Assembly: GCA_934317185.1 (NCBI GenBank)
Contig: CAKREJ010000029.1
Coordinates: 1-15,524 of the forward strand
Direction: 5' to 3'
Source of the DNA: an uncultured Anaerobutyricum sp.
GTDB taxonomy: Bacteria; Bacillota; Clostridia; Lachnospirales; Lachnospiraceae
Length of the DNA stretch: 15,524 nucleotides
Numbering within the stretch: position 1 is the first letter of the stretch; each line of letters starts with the position of its first letter. The notes under the pieces were generated by a model. The model ran no database searches, was not told where the DNA came from, and was given only the letters and a program-made list of their open reading frames with translations. Shown piece after piece: positions 7,031 through 15,132 of the stretch. The position numbers and the translations under genes were made by a program.

Positions 7031-7048
7031 AGAATGCTTTGGCATTCT
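7031..7048 (+). other. Hairpin just upstream of the ribosome site
   Basis: A perfect 7-bp stem, AGAATGC (7031-7037) with GCATTCT (7042-7048), and a 4-base loop, 12 bases before the GAGG site. It buries the alternative ATG at 7034. It could stabilise the processed 5' end or tune translation; its role is not known. Confidence 0.5.
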
Positions 7049-7072
7049 GGAAGAAAAATTGAGGAACTGGAT

Positions 7073-7912
7073 ATGAGAAAAAATCGAAAGAGTAACTCCC
7101 GTACCCGGGGAAAAAGAATCTGTATTGCTGCATTTCTTCTGGCCTGCAGTCTTATATTAGGAGGCTGTGGAGGAAAGAAAGAAAAAGCGGCTGACAGTGA
7201 ATTGCCGGTGATTGTCATTGGAATGGATTATTTTGAACCGTACAGTTATCAGGCGAGTGATGGCAAGTATAAAGGTATCGATGTGGAACTTGCTAAGGAA
7301 GCATTTCGGCGGCTTGGATATCAGCCAAAGTTTGAGAAGATTGTCTGGGAAGATAAGGATGAACTTCTGACAGATGGAACAATAGATTGTCTGTGGAGCA
7401 GCTATTCCATGAATGGAAGAGAAGACAAATATCAATGGGCAGGACCGTACCTGTACAGTCGTCAGATGGTAGTTGTAAAGAATGAGAGCGAAATCCAGAC
7501 AATTCAGGATTTGAAAGGAAAGCGGATTGCAGTTCAGGCAACCACAAAGGCTGAGGATCTTTTTCTTCATAATATTGAAGCGGATGTTCCTCAAATGGAA
7601 CAGGTTAACTGCTTTTCTACGACAAATGAACTTTATGCTGCACTTAGAAAAAATTATGTAGATGCGGTTGCCGGACATGAAGCAATGCTTGGTAGTCTGG
7701 TACAGTCTGGTGAGGGTGCTTACCGTATGCTAAAGGAAAGTCTTTATAAATCAGAGCTTGGAGTAGCTTTTAAAAAAGGAATGCACGAGGAAGCTGCAGC
7801 AGAGCTTACAAAGACTCTCAAAAAAATGCAAGATGAGGGTATCACAGAAGAAATAGTTACAAAATACGGCTTGGATGCGGATGAGATTCTGCCGGGAGGA
7901 GAAAGTAAATGA
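7073..7912 (+). CDS. Solute-binding lipoprotein, SBP family 3 (amino-acid-type)
   Basis: A 279-residue lipoprotein. A basic N-terminus and hydrophobic stretch end in the lipobox LILGGC (Cys about residue 32), giving attachment to the outer face of the membrane. The mature part is a family 3 (GlnH/ArtJ-like) binding protein: VIVIGMDYFEPYSYQ near the start, YKGIDVELAKEAFRRLGY, then DGTIDCLWSSYSMNGRED, VQATTKAEDLF and VDAVAGHEAML. These are the usual two-lobe landmarks. The start at 7073 is chosen over the in-frame ATG at 7034: GAGG (7061-7064) fits it, a normal signal peptide results, and 7034 lies inside a hairpin. The stop overlaps the next gene's ATG (ATGA at 7909-7912), so the two are translationally coupled. 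No permease or ATPase gene is nearby. I infer it presents ligand to the kinase encoded next rather than feeding an ABC transporter. Confidence 0.88.
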   Translation: MRKNRKSNSRTRGKRICIAAFLLACSLILGGCGGKKEKAADSELPVIVIGMDYFEPYSYQASDGKYKGIDVELAKEAFRRLGYQPKFEKIVWEDKDELLTDGTIDCLWSSYSMNGREDKYQWAGPYLYSRQMVVVKNESEIQTIQDLKGKRIAVQATTKAEDLFLHNIEADVPQMEQVNCFSTTNELYAALRKNYVDAVAGHEAMLGSLVQSGEGAYRMLKESLYKSELGVAFKKGMHEEAAAELTKTLKKMQDEGITEEIVTKYGLDADEILPGGESK

Positions 7913-10899
7913 GCAGACAGATAATAACGCCGATGCCGCAGATACAGAAAAAAGAGAGTAGTAAAAACACAGGGAAGAAAAAGAAGTTTGATAAAAATGC
8001 ATACTTACTGGCGTTTATCCTGTTTTTTTTCGGAATTTTGCTATTTTTTCTGCTGACAGCGAGTGATAATAAAAAACTGAACAGTACGTTGAATGAGACA
8101 TTTGACTTTGTAAAAAAACGAATTGAAAGATATGAGATTTATAATACCAATGATCAGGTGAAGAGTCTGGTACGTCTTATGGACAAGACGACAGAATTAA
8201 GCCGGGTCATCGCACAGGAAGGCAATCTTAGTGAGAAGATGCTGGATAAATATGCAAACGAACAGCGGCTGACAGGAATTCTTGTGCTGGATCGGAATCA
8301 GAAAGTGATAGAACAAACTACAAAAGATGGAGATGCTATGCCGCTGTGGCAGAAACTGATCGAAAGTGATTATGTATGTAATATTGCAGAGCATCCGGAA
8401 AAGACTTATACGACCCGTCTGAGAAATAAAGGAAAGATTTATGATTTTGCGGCGGTGGCAAGACAGGACGCGGCAGGAATCCTGATCGCATATGTGCAGA
8501 AAGAGGAAGTAAATGAGATTAACGGAGACCTGACAATGGCATCATTATTTTCAAATTTTCCTTTTGAGATGAATGGCTGTGTTGTAATTTGTGATGCTAA
8601 CAAGGTTGTGAGCACGAATCAACAGGAGCTTACTTCCCAGTCTGTAGAAGAAGCAAAGTCTTTGTACAAAAATGAATTTAAGACCGGGAGAAATGGAATC
8701 GTCTATCTTCATTCAAAGAGTGGAAAATGGTATGGGCGACAGGAAAAGATAAAAGATTATGATGCATATATCTTTTTCCCAAGACATCAGGTTTATATTA
8801 CAAGAAATATTGTATGTGTGATCTATGTGCTGCTTGCACTGCTTCTTTTCTTACTTTACCGGGTGAGCAGGAACAGAACAGAGAAGAGAAGTATTCTTCA
8901 GGATCAGAAAAGACTTCGTATGATCAATGCACTTGGTCATGCCTATTCTTCTATTTCTCTTGTGAACATAGAAACAGAGAATATAGAAATCATAAAATCT
9001 TCAGGTGACATGAAGCCAGATCAGAGCGGAGGGATGCTTTCCAGAGAGCATTTGGAAGAAGTGATACAGCAGGTTATTGCAGAACCTTTTCAAAAGGCAT
9101 ATTGGGAATTTGTCGATATGAGTACAGTGGCAAAGCGTCTGGAAGAACGTGAGACGCTGAGTTTTACGGTTCAGACAGTGGATGAAAGATGGATGACGAT
9201 AATTATTGTGCCACAGGGATATGATAAAGACGGGAAGCTGTGTGCAGTTCTGGTTGCGAACCGTGATGTGACAGAAGAAAAAGAACGTGAAATAGAGCAG
9301 GATAAGAATCTGAGAAATGCACTTGCGGCTGCGGAACATGCGAATAAAGCAAAGACAGCATTTTTGAACAATATGTCTCATGATATCCGCACGCCGATGA
9401 ATGCCATCATTGGCTTTACTGCACTTGCAACAACACATATTGGCAGTACAGAGCTTGTTCTGGAGTATCTGAAAAAAATCCAGACATCCGGCCAGCATCT
9501 GCTCAGTCTGATTAATGATGTGCTGGATATGAGCAGAATTGAGAGTGGTTCTGTCCGGATTGAATATACAGCAGTACATCTGCCAGATGTATTGCATGAC
9601 TTAAGAACTATCATTCAGGGTTCTGTACATTCTAAGCAGCAGGACCTTTATATTGATACACAGGATGTACTCCATGAAGATATTATTACGGATAAGCTTC
9701 GTCTTACGCAGGTACTTCTGAATATTATCAGTAATGCTGTGAAGTACACACCGGTCGGTGGTATGGTCAATATTCGTGTTTCGGAGAAACCGTGCAGAAG
9801 AGAGGGATATACAACGTTAATCTTCAGTGTGAAGGATAACGGAATCGGGATGTCTCCGGAGTTTTGTAAGCAGGTGTTTGACTCATTTTCAAGAGAGTAT
9901 ACTGTTACGGAGAATGGAATCGGAGGAACCGGTCTTGGGATGGCGATTACGAAAAATATCGTGGATATGATGGGAGGTACGATCGAGGTTGAAAGTGAAG
10001 CTGGAAAAGGAACAGAGTTTACAGTCGTACTTGAATGTGAAACATCAGGGATGACAGTGAAACGGGAACCTATTCCGGAGCTTAAGGGTGCCAGAGCACT
10101 TGTGGTAGATGATGATGCAGAAACCTGCATGAGTGTAAGTAAGATGCTGCGTGAGATCGAGATGACAGCAGACTGGACTACCTCCGGAAAAGAAGCGGTA
10201 CTTCGGGTAAAAGAAGCTTATGAACAGAATCGGGAATTTAAAGTATATATTATTGACTGGCTGATGCCGGATATGAATGGAATCGAGACAGTAAGAAGAA
10301 TCCGTATGGTAGTCGGACCGGAGAGTCCAATTATTATCCTGACGGCTTATGACTGGTCAGATATTGAACAGGAGGCAAGAGAAGCGGGAGTTACTGCCTT
10401 TGTGTCAAAACCTCTGTTCCTTTCAGAGCTGAGAGAAGTTTTAATGAGTCCGGAGCAAAGAGCATTCATCAGGAATGAAAATCAGAAGCTTCAGGTAGAG
10501 GGTCAGAGAAGTTATGAAGGGAAGAAGGTTCTTCTTGTAGAGGATAATGAGCTGAATCGTGAGATCGCAACAGCAATCATGGAGGAAATCGGTCTGGATG
10601 TGGATAGTGCAGAGGATGGTACAGATGCTGTGAACATCATGTCATCTGCAAGTGGCAGCAAATATGATCTGATTTTTATGGATATTCAGATGCCAAAGAT
10701 GGATGGATATACTGCGACCCGGGAGATACGTACATTGAATAAACCGAAATGTGCGAATATACCGATTATTGCGATGACTGCAAATGCTTTTGAGGAAGAC
10801 CGTAAAAAGGCAATCAAGGCAGGTATGAATGGTCATATTGCAAAACCAATCAGCAAAGATGTAATTCTGGAGAATCTGGATCAGATTTTCGGCAGATAA
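7909..10899 (+). CDS. Hybrid histidine kinase with two receiver domains
   Basis: A 996-residue membrane kinase. A basic N-tail precedes TM1 (about 31-50). An extracellular domain of about 245 residues (51-298) is Cache-like in size and in its VLDRNQKVIEQT segment. TM2 (about 299-318) leads to a cytoplasmic linker with a possible PAS-like region (about 335-455) and a coiled coil. HisKA has His491 (NNMSHDIRTPMNAIIGF). The HATPase has N609, DNGIGM at 643-648 and GTGLGM at 673-678. Receiver 1 (about 728-845) has D734-736, phospho-acceptor D783 (YIIDWLMPDMNG), T812 and K834. Receiver 2 (about 873-994) has E878/D879, D925 (FMDIQMPKMDGY), T957 and K979. Both receivers look functional. The ATG overlaps the preceding lipoprotein's stop (ATGA), with GGGAGGA 8 bases upstream, so the two are made together and probably work together. 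There is no HPt or DNA-binding domain, so the downstream partner is outside the window. Confidence 0.93.
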   Translation: MSRQIITPMPQIQKKESSKNTGKKKKFDKNAYLLAFILFFFGILLFFLLTASDNKKLNSTLNETFDFVKKRIERYEIYNTNDQVKSLVRLMDKTTELSRVIAQEGNLSEKMLDKYANEQRLTGILVLDRNQKVIEQTTKDGDAMPLWQKLIESDYVCNIAEHPEKTYTTRLRNKGKIYDFAAVARQDAAGILIAYVQKEEVNEINGDLTMASLFSNFPFEMNGCVVICDANKVVSTNQQELTSQSVEEAKSLYKNEFKTGRNGIVYLHSKSGKWYGRQEKIKDYDAYIFFPRHQVYITRNIVCVIYVLLALLLFLLYRVSRNRTEKRSILQDQKRLRMINALGHAYSSISLVNIETENIEIIKSSGDMKPDQSGGMLSREHLEEVIQQVIAEPFQKAYWEFVDMSTVAKRLEERETLSFTVQTVDERWMTIIIVPQGYDKDGKLCAVLVANRDVTEEKEREIEQDKNLRNALAAAEHANKAKTAFLNNMSHDIRTPMNAIIGFTALATTHIGSTELVLEYLKKIQTSGQHLLSLINDVLDMSRIESGSVRIEYTAVHLPDVLHDLRTIIQGSVHSKQQDLYIDTQDVLHEDIITDKLRLTQVLLNIISNAVKYTPVGGMVNIRVSEKPCRREGYTTLIFSVKDNGIGMSPEFCKQVFDSFSREYTVTENGIGGTGLGMAITKNIVDMMGGTIEVESEAGKGTEFTVVLECETSGMTVKREPIPELKGARALVVDDDAETCMSVSKMLREIEMTADWTTSGKEAVLRVKEAYEQNREFKVYIIDWLMPDMNGIETVRRIRMVVGPESPIIILTAYDWSDIEQEAREAGVTAFVSKPLFLSELREVLMSPEQRAFIRNENQKLQVEGQRSYEGKKVLLVEDNELNREIATAIMEEIGLDVDSAEDGTDAVNIMSSASGSKYDLIFMDIQMPKMDGYTATREIRTLNKPKCANIPIIAMTANAFEEDRKKAIKAGMNGHIAKPISKDVILENLDQIFGR

Positions 10900-10919
10900 A
10901 ATTAAGAGGAGAAAAAAGT

Positions 10920-12692
10920 ATGAAAATCAGAAAAATACGAAGGGTATGTCTTATGATGCTCTTTATAGCAGCAACAGGACTTGTGGGATGTGGGAAAAAG
11001 GATGTAACCTCAAAGAAACATGAACCGATTACCTTCATGGCTCCTTATATGGAGGTAGACAGCTTTATAGAAGAAGTACATAAAACATATCCGGAGGTTA
11101 ATCTTAAAGTAATTCCGTACAGTGGGGCAAATACAACGATGTACCTGAATACGATACTTGAGGAAAATGATCTGCCGGATATCTGTACACTCACTCTCTA
11201 TGATCCGGAACAGCAAGACCTCAGTGACAGGATGCTTGATCTTTCTGAGTATGCTTTTACGGATAATTATGTAGAGTCCCGGCTGAAGGAAGTATCAGAT
11301 GATGGAGCAATTTATATGCTTCCGTCTGCGTATAACTGTTTTGGTATTACTTATAATAAAACATTATTAGAAAAACACGGATGGACACTTCCACAGTCTT
11401 TCGAGGAACTTAAACAGCTTGCGAAAAAGGCAAAGAAAGCAGGGGTTCGGTTATGTCTGCCGGAAATTCAGTATCCGGGGTATGGTTTTCAGTATTTATG
11501 CAATATTGCAGATACAGGATTTTTAAGCTCTTTGGATGGAAGACAGTGGCAGAAGGATTATCTGTCAGGGAAAGCAAATGTCAGTACTACAAAGGGCATG
11601 ATGGACAGCATGGAATATATCGAGAAATGGAAAGACATCGGTATGCTTGACGGCAGCAACAGTGATCTGATCGATGATGCAGTAACAAGAGAGGATTTCA
11701 TTAAGGGAAATACGCTGTTCATGCTTGGCTCCCAGAATGGTATCACAGACTCTGATGCTACAACAGATGAATTCGGACTGATGCCATATCTGTCAGAAGA
11801 TGGAAGTAAGAATATCTACATATTATCTGTAGGTCGTTATTATGGACTGAATAAAAAGCTGGAGAACGATTCACAGAAGCTTGAAGATGCATTAAAGGTA
11901 ATGGAAGTGCTGTCTACGGTGGAGGGAACCTCTTCCCTTTACCCGGAGACATCATTAAAAGCAAGCCTTCTGCCATTCAAGGATGCAAAGACGGATGATA
12001 CCTATTACGGTGATATTGCAGATGCGATCAATGCAGGAAATACGGCACCGCTTATTTACACGGGATGGGAAAATACACTTGTTACTACAGGAACAAAGAT
12101 GCTGGAGTATATGCAGGGTAAAGCAAAGATAGAAGATGTTGTAAAGCAGCTTGATGATGATCAGGACAGGGTGGTAAATAATAAACCGGAAGTCATTACT
12201 ACGACAACGGAAGATATTTCACAGAAAAACTGTGCGAAACTGGTGGGAAGATGTTTTGCCGAGGCAACGAACAGCGATCTGGCTCTTGTTTCTCTCGGAA
12301 AATGGATCAGTGGAAATGGATTGGAGCAGAACAATGACGGTGTGAGTGGAAAATTATATACAAAAGATATTACTGTTGACGATCTAAGTACCATTATTCC
12401 GACAGGCTGGTCCAGAACGATTCAAACTGTCAGATTAACAGGAAAACAGATTAAAGATTTATACAAAGAGGGGTATGATGCAGTTGGTACAGGAAATAAT
12501 TATTCTTATGTATTGGTAAGTCCGGTCAAGCTGGAAGAAGATAAGACCTATCAGGTGGCTATTTCCGGAATCAGTGAAAAACTGGCATCAGAAACGGAAG
12601 TGACAGACAGTGGTATTGTGGGTATAGATGCTGCAAAAGAGTTTTTTGGAAAGTTTAAGACATTAAGTGAAGCAGACGCTGAGTGGAAATAA
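10920..12692 (+). CDS. SBP family 1 lipoprotein with a C-terminal 5'-nucleotidase C-like domain
   Basis: A 590-residue lipoprotein with lipobox LVGC (Cys24). Residues about 35-420 resemble a family 1 (MalE/UgpB-like) binding protein: ITFMAPYMEVDSFIEE, LPDICTLTLYDPEQQDLSD, MLPSAYNCFGITYNKTLLEK, FIKGNTLFMLGSQNG and a long helical second lobe. It is longer than the usual 400-450 residues. The extra part (about 425-560) reads like a 5'-nucleotidase C-terminal domain: SDLALVSLGKWISGNG, then ITVDDLSTIIP, TIQTVRLTGKQIKDLYKEG and YSYVLVSPVKLEEDKTYQVA. No metallophosphatase domain precedes it, so nucleotidase activity is not expected; it may be a recognition or docking module. GAGGAG (10906-10911) precedes the start. 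It lies 20 bases after one kinase and 13 bases before another, within one operon, with no transporter genes. The lobe assignment is firm; the C-terminal call is from pattern only. Confidence 0.82.
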   Translation: MKIRKIRRVCLMMLFIAATGLVGCGKKDVTSKKHEPITFMAPYMEVDSFIEEVHKTYPEVNLKVIPYSGANTTMYLNTILEENDLPDICTLTLYDPEQQDLSDRMLDLSEYAFTDNYVESRLKEVSDDGAIYMLPSAYNCFGITYNKTLLEKHGWTLPQSFEELKQLAKKAKKAGVRLCLPEIQYPGYGFQYLCNIADTGFLSSLDGRQWQKDYLSGKANVSTTKGMMDSMEYIEKWKDIGMLDGSNSDLIDDAVTREDFIKGNTLFMLGSQNGITDSDATTDEFGLMPYLSEDGSKNIYILSVGRYYGLNKKLENDSQKLEDALKVMEVLSTVEGTSSLYPETSLKASLLPFKDAKTDDTYYGDIADAINAGNTAPLIYTGWENTLVTTGTKMLEYMQGKAKIEDVVKQLDDDQDRVVNNKPEVITTTTEDISQKNCAKLVGRCFAEATNSDLALVSLGKWISGNGLEQNNDGVSGKLYTKDITVDDLSTIIPTGWSRTIQTVRLTGKQIKDLYKEGYDAVGTGNNYSYVLVSPVKLEEDKTYQVAISGISEKLASETEVTDSGIVGIDAAKEFFGKFKTLSEADAEWK

Positions 12693-12694
12693 TC

Positions 12695-12699
12695 GGAGG
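12695..12699 (+). promoter_or_regulatory. Ribosome site that sets the start at 12706
   Basis: GGAGG is 6 bases before ATG 12706. An in-frame ATG at 12667 lies inside the upstream gene, has no such site and would add 13 polar residues, so 12706 is preferred. Confidence 0.8.
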
Positions 12700-12705
12700 A
12701 GAAGA

Positions 12706-14967
12706 ATGCAGAAGACAAATAGTTACCGGAACTTAATATTGGGCTGTTGTATGACTGGTATAGTGATGCTTCTTGCATTCTTTTTTCTGTATCGGACTTA
12801 TATCCAGGATATTATTTATGAGGAACGATTAAACCAGATGGAAGAAGTCACCCGTCAGATGTTTCAAAATCTGGAGGATGTGATTGATTCCCACTGGAAC
12901 CGGGTAACGGAAGAATGTAATTATCTAAGAGATGCAAACGTACAAACTACAGATGAACTCTGTAAACATATGAAAAAGAAGTATGAATTATCAGCGTACG
13001 CAGAGCAGAAGATTACATTGATGGCAGTAGATTCAGAAGGTGGATATTATACAGAATCCGGAAAAAGGGGACTTTTTCGTGACCTCGATTATTTTGAAGA
13101 CAGTCCTGAAAAGATTAGTTTCGTTTTTGATTCTATGACAGATAACCAGTCAGAGATGGTATTTCTTAAACGTCTGTCAAAACCGATGCAGCTTCAAAAT
13201 GGAGAGCAGACGACTACGATTCGTTATTTTGGAATTGCTCAGGATATGGAACAATTGAATCCTTATTTTAATTGTGATGCATATAACAGGAATAATAGTG
13301 TGTATGTTCTGGATGATAGTGGATTCAAATTGTTCAACAGTAATAAAGTGGAACTGATCAAGGGACATAATGTATTTTCTGTTTTGCAGAAGATGAAATA
13401 TCTTCATAATTCTTCTTTTGCAAAAACAAAGACAGAACTGGAAGAAAAAGGTTATAGTTATTCTAATGCAGTGCTGGATGGAACAGAATATTATTATGGA
13501 TTAAGAAGAATGGATAATGCCGAGTGGACCCTTATCTTTCTGGTTCCGGCAGAGTATGTTGCTACGAATACATTAAAACTTGTCAATTTTATTACGGTAT
13601 TTATTGTTATATTTACAGTTATCGTATCTGCCTGTGTAATGATGGGGATTTCCTTTGTTATGCGTAGAAACCAGAAGAAAGCAATTCTTGTGGAAAGAGA
13701 AAATAATATCAAATTGGAAAATGTGAATACAGAACTGCGGCAGGCGAACCAGGCGGCAGAAGAGGCTTTTCAGGTGGCACAGGAAGCGAACAGATCAAAG
13801 AGCAACTTCCTTGCGAATATGTCACATGATATTCGTACACCGATGAATGCGATCATTGGTATTACGGCATTGATCAGGCATGATGCAGGCGATAAAGCGA
13901 AAGTAATAGAGTATGCAGATAAAATAGATACTTCCTCACAACATTTGTTAGGAATCATCAACGATGTTTTGGATATGAGCAAGATTGAGGCAGGAAAAAC
14001 CATTTTTAAGTACACTGATTTTTCTATTTTGGACTTTATGCAGGAGCTTAGTATGATATTTCAACCACAAATAGACGAAAAAAGCCAGACAATCACCTTT
14101 ACAAAAGAAAATATTCAGCACGAGTGGGTGAATGGTGACCGGATACATCTGATGCAGATTTTCAGTAACCTGCTTTCTAATGCAGTGAAGTACACACAGG
14201 AAGGTGGAGAAATTCAGCTTCTGGCAGAGGAATGTGAATCAAATTCCTCTGTTTATGCAAAGTATCGCTTCTTAGTCAGTGATAACGGTATGGGAATGTC
14301 AGCCGATTTCAAAGATACGATCTTTGATGCATTTACCCGTGCGGAAAATTCTCTTACAAATAAAATACAGGGAACCGGTCTTGGCATGGCTATCACCAGA
14401 AACCTGGTTGAAGCGATGGGAGGTACGATTGATGTGGAGAGTGAGCCGGGACAGGGGAGCTGTTTTGAGATTCTTATGGATTTTAAAATCGCAGAAGACC
14501 AGTCGATTTCTTTGGCATCGCAGGTAGAAAAAGAGAAGCCGGATGGCAATATCTTAAGAGGAATGCGGTTCCTTTGTGCTGAGGATAATGAGCTGAATGC
14601 AGAAATCCTTATGGAACTGTTAAAGATTGAGGGAGCAGAGTGTACCATCTGTGAAAACGGCGAAAAAATTCTTAATACGTTTGAACAGTCTGCTCCGGGG
14701 GATTATGACATGATCTTGATGGATGTGCAGATGCCTGTCATGAACGGCTATGAGGCAACAAAAGCAATCCGCAGAAGTGCACATGAACTGGCAAAGACGA
14801 TTCCGATCATTGCCATGACCGCCAATGCGTTCTCAGAGGATATTCAGCATTCTCTGGCAGCCGGTATGACTGCACATATTTCAAAACCAGTTGAGATGAG
14901 GGTGCTTAAAAAGACGGTAAGAAACATAAAATCTGGCGGGGGGGGGTACCGAAACGCAGAGCATTGA
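12706..14967 (+). CDS. Hybrid histidine kinase, single receiver
   Basis: A 753-residue membrane kinase. TM1 (about 9-30) and TM2 (about 294-320) flank an extracellular sensor of about 260 residues that looks Cache-like (LMAVDSEGGYYTESG; VYVLDDSGFKLFNS). A coiled coil (about 325-365) leads to HisKA with His374 (ANMSHDIRTPMNAIIG). The HATPase has N492, DNGMGM from 526 and GTGLGM at 556-561. The receiver has E626/D627, D673 (LMDVQMPVMNGY), T705 and K727. The core is closely similar to the kinase at 7909, so the two are paralogues. It starts 13 bases after the family 1 lipoprotein gene, which I take as its sensing partner. The gene ends in a run of nine G's (14938-14946) that encodes a glycine tail, GGGG, before YRNAEH; a slip of one base would change only the tail. 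I see no clear terminator after it. Confidence 0.93.
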   Translation: MQKTNSYRNLILGCCMTGIVMLLAFFFLYRTYIQDIIYEERLNQMEEVTRQMFQNLEDVIDSHWNRVTEECNYLRDANVQTTDELCKHMKKKYELSAYAEQKITLMAVDSEGGYYTESGKRGLFRDLDYFEDSPEKISFVFDSMTDNQSEMVFLKRLSKPMQLQNGEQTTTIRYFGIAQDMEQLNPYFNCDAYNRNNSVYVLDDSGFKLFNSNKVELIKGHNVFSVLQKMKYLHNSSFAKTKTELEEKGYSYSNAVLDGTEYYYGLRRMDNAEWTLIFLVPAEYVATNTLKLVNFITVFIVIFTVIVSACVMMGISFVMRRNQKKAILVERENNIKLENVNTELRQANQAAEEAFQVAQEANRSKSNFLANMSHDIRTPMNAIIGITALIRHDAGDKAKVIEYADKIDTSSQHLLGIINDVLDMSKIEAGKTIFKYTDFSILDFMQELSMIFQPQIDEKSQTITFTKENIQHEWVNGDRIHLMQIFSNLLSNAVKYTQEGGEIQLLAEECESNSSVYAKYRFLVSDNGMGMSADFKDTIFDAFTRAENSLTNKIQGTGLGMAITRNLVEAMGGTIDVESEPGQGSCFEILMDFKIAEDQSISLASQVEKEKPDGNILRGMRFLCAEDNELNAEILMELLKIEGAECTICENGEKILNTFEQSAPGDYDMILMDVQMPVMNGYEATKAIRRSAHELAKTIPIIAMTANAFSEDIQHSLAAGMTAHISKPVEMRVLKKTVRNIKSGGGGYRNAEH
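14938..14946 (+). repeat. Homopolymeric G9 tract in the 3' end of the kinase gene
   Basis: Nine consecutive G's in otherwise A+T-rich DNA, 21 bases before the stop. Such runs are prone to slippage. With 8 G's the tail would end TETQSIEP; with 10 G's it would end VPKRRALNRR. Both leave the receiver domain intact. Confidence 0.9.
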
Positions 14968-14993
14968 ACCGTAGGTAGTAGAAAGTTTTTTTG

Positions 14994-15023
14994 TTGACGA
15001 ATATGTTTGGATAAGGATATAAT
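14994..15023 (+). promoter_or_regulatory. Promoter of the third lipoprotein gene
   Basis: TTGACG (14994-14999) and TATAAT (15018-15023) with an 18-base spacer. The expected start near 15030 gives a leader of about 100 bases. The next lipoprotein therefore begins a new transcription unit, although readthrough from the kinase upstream is possible because no terminator is evident. Confidence 0.8.
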
Positions 15024-15043
15024 CTGAATAGATAATTAGACCT

Positions 15044-15070
15044 GTCAGATGGGATGAATACTCATCTGGC
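15044..15070 (+). other. Leader hairpin
   Basis: A 10-bp stem (15044-15053 with 15061-15070, two wobbles) and a 7-base loop, ATGAATA. No T run follows, so it is not a terminator. Its 3' arm overlaps the first three bases (GGC) of a motif shared with the 6911 leader, so the hairpin and any aptamer-like fold of that motif would exclude each other. Confidence 0.6.
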
Positions 15071-15098
15071 AAAACCCACAGAAATCGAAAAAGTAAAG
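15068..15098 (+). repeat. 31-nt motif shared with the 6911-6941 leader
   Basis: Without gaps, 23 of 31 positions match the leader segment 6911-6941. The conserved parts are GGCAAAAC at the start, ACAGAA and TC in the middle, and GTAAAG at the end. The region after it does not continue the similarity to GEMM RNA. Confidence 0.5.
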
Positions 15099-15132
15099 AG
15101 AATTTTATGCGAAAGAATGGGGAGATAAACAC

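Noticed and set aside
7034..7072. ATG at 7034 as the start of the family 3 lipoprotein
   Set aside because: It lies inside a perfect hairpin and would put 13 extra residues before a normal signal peptide; GAGG fits ATG 7073.
9001..9597. Minus-strand open frame of 198 codons inside the 7909 kinase
   Set aside because: It is Cys/His-rich, shadow-like composition opposite conserved HisKA coding sequence.
12667..12705. ATG at 12667 as the start of the second kinase of the operon
   Set aside because: It overlaps the upstream gene by 26 bases and lacks a ribosome site; ATG 12706 has GGAGG 6 bases before it.
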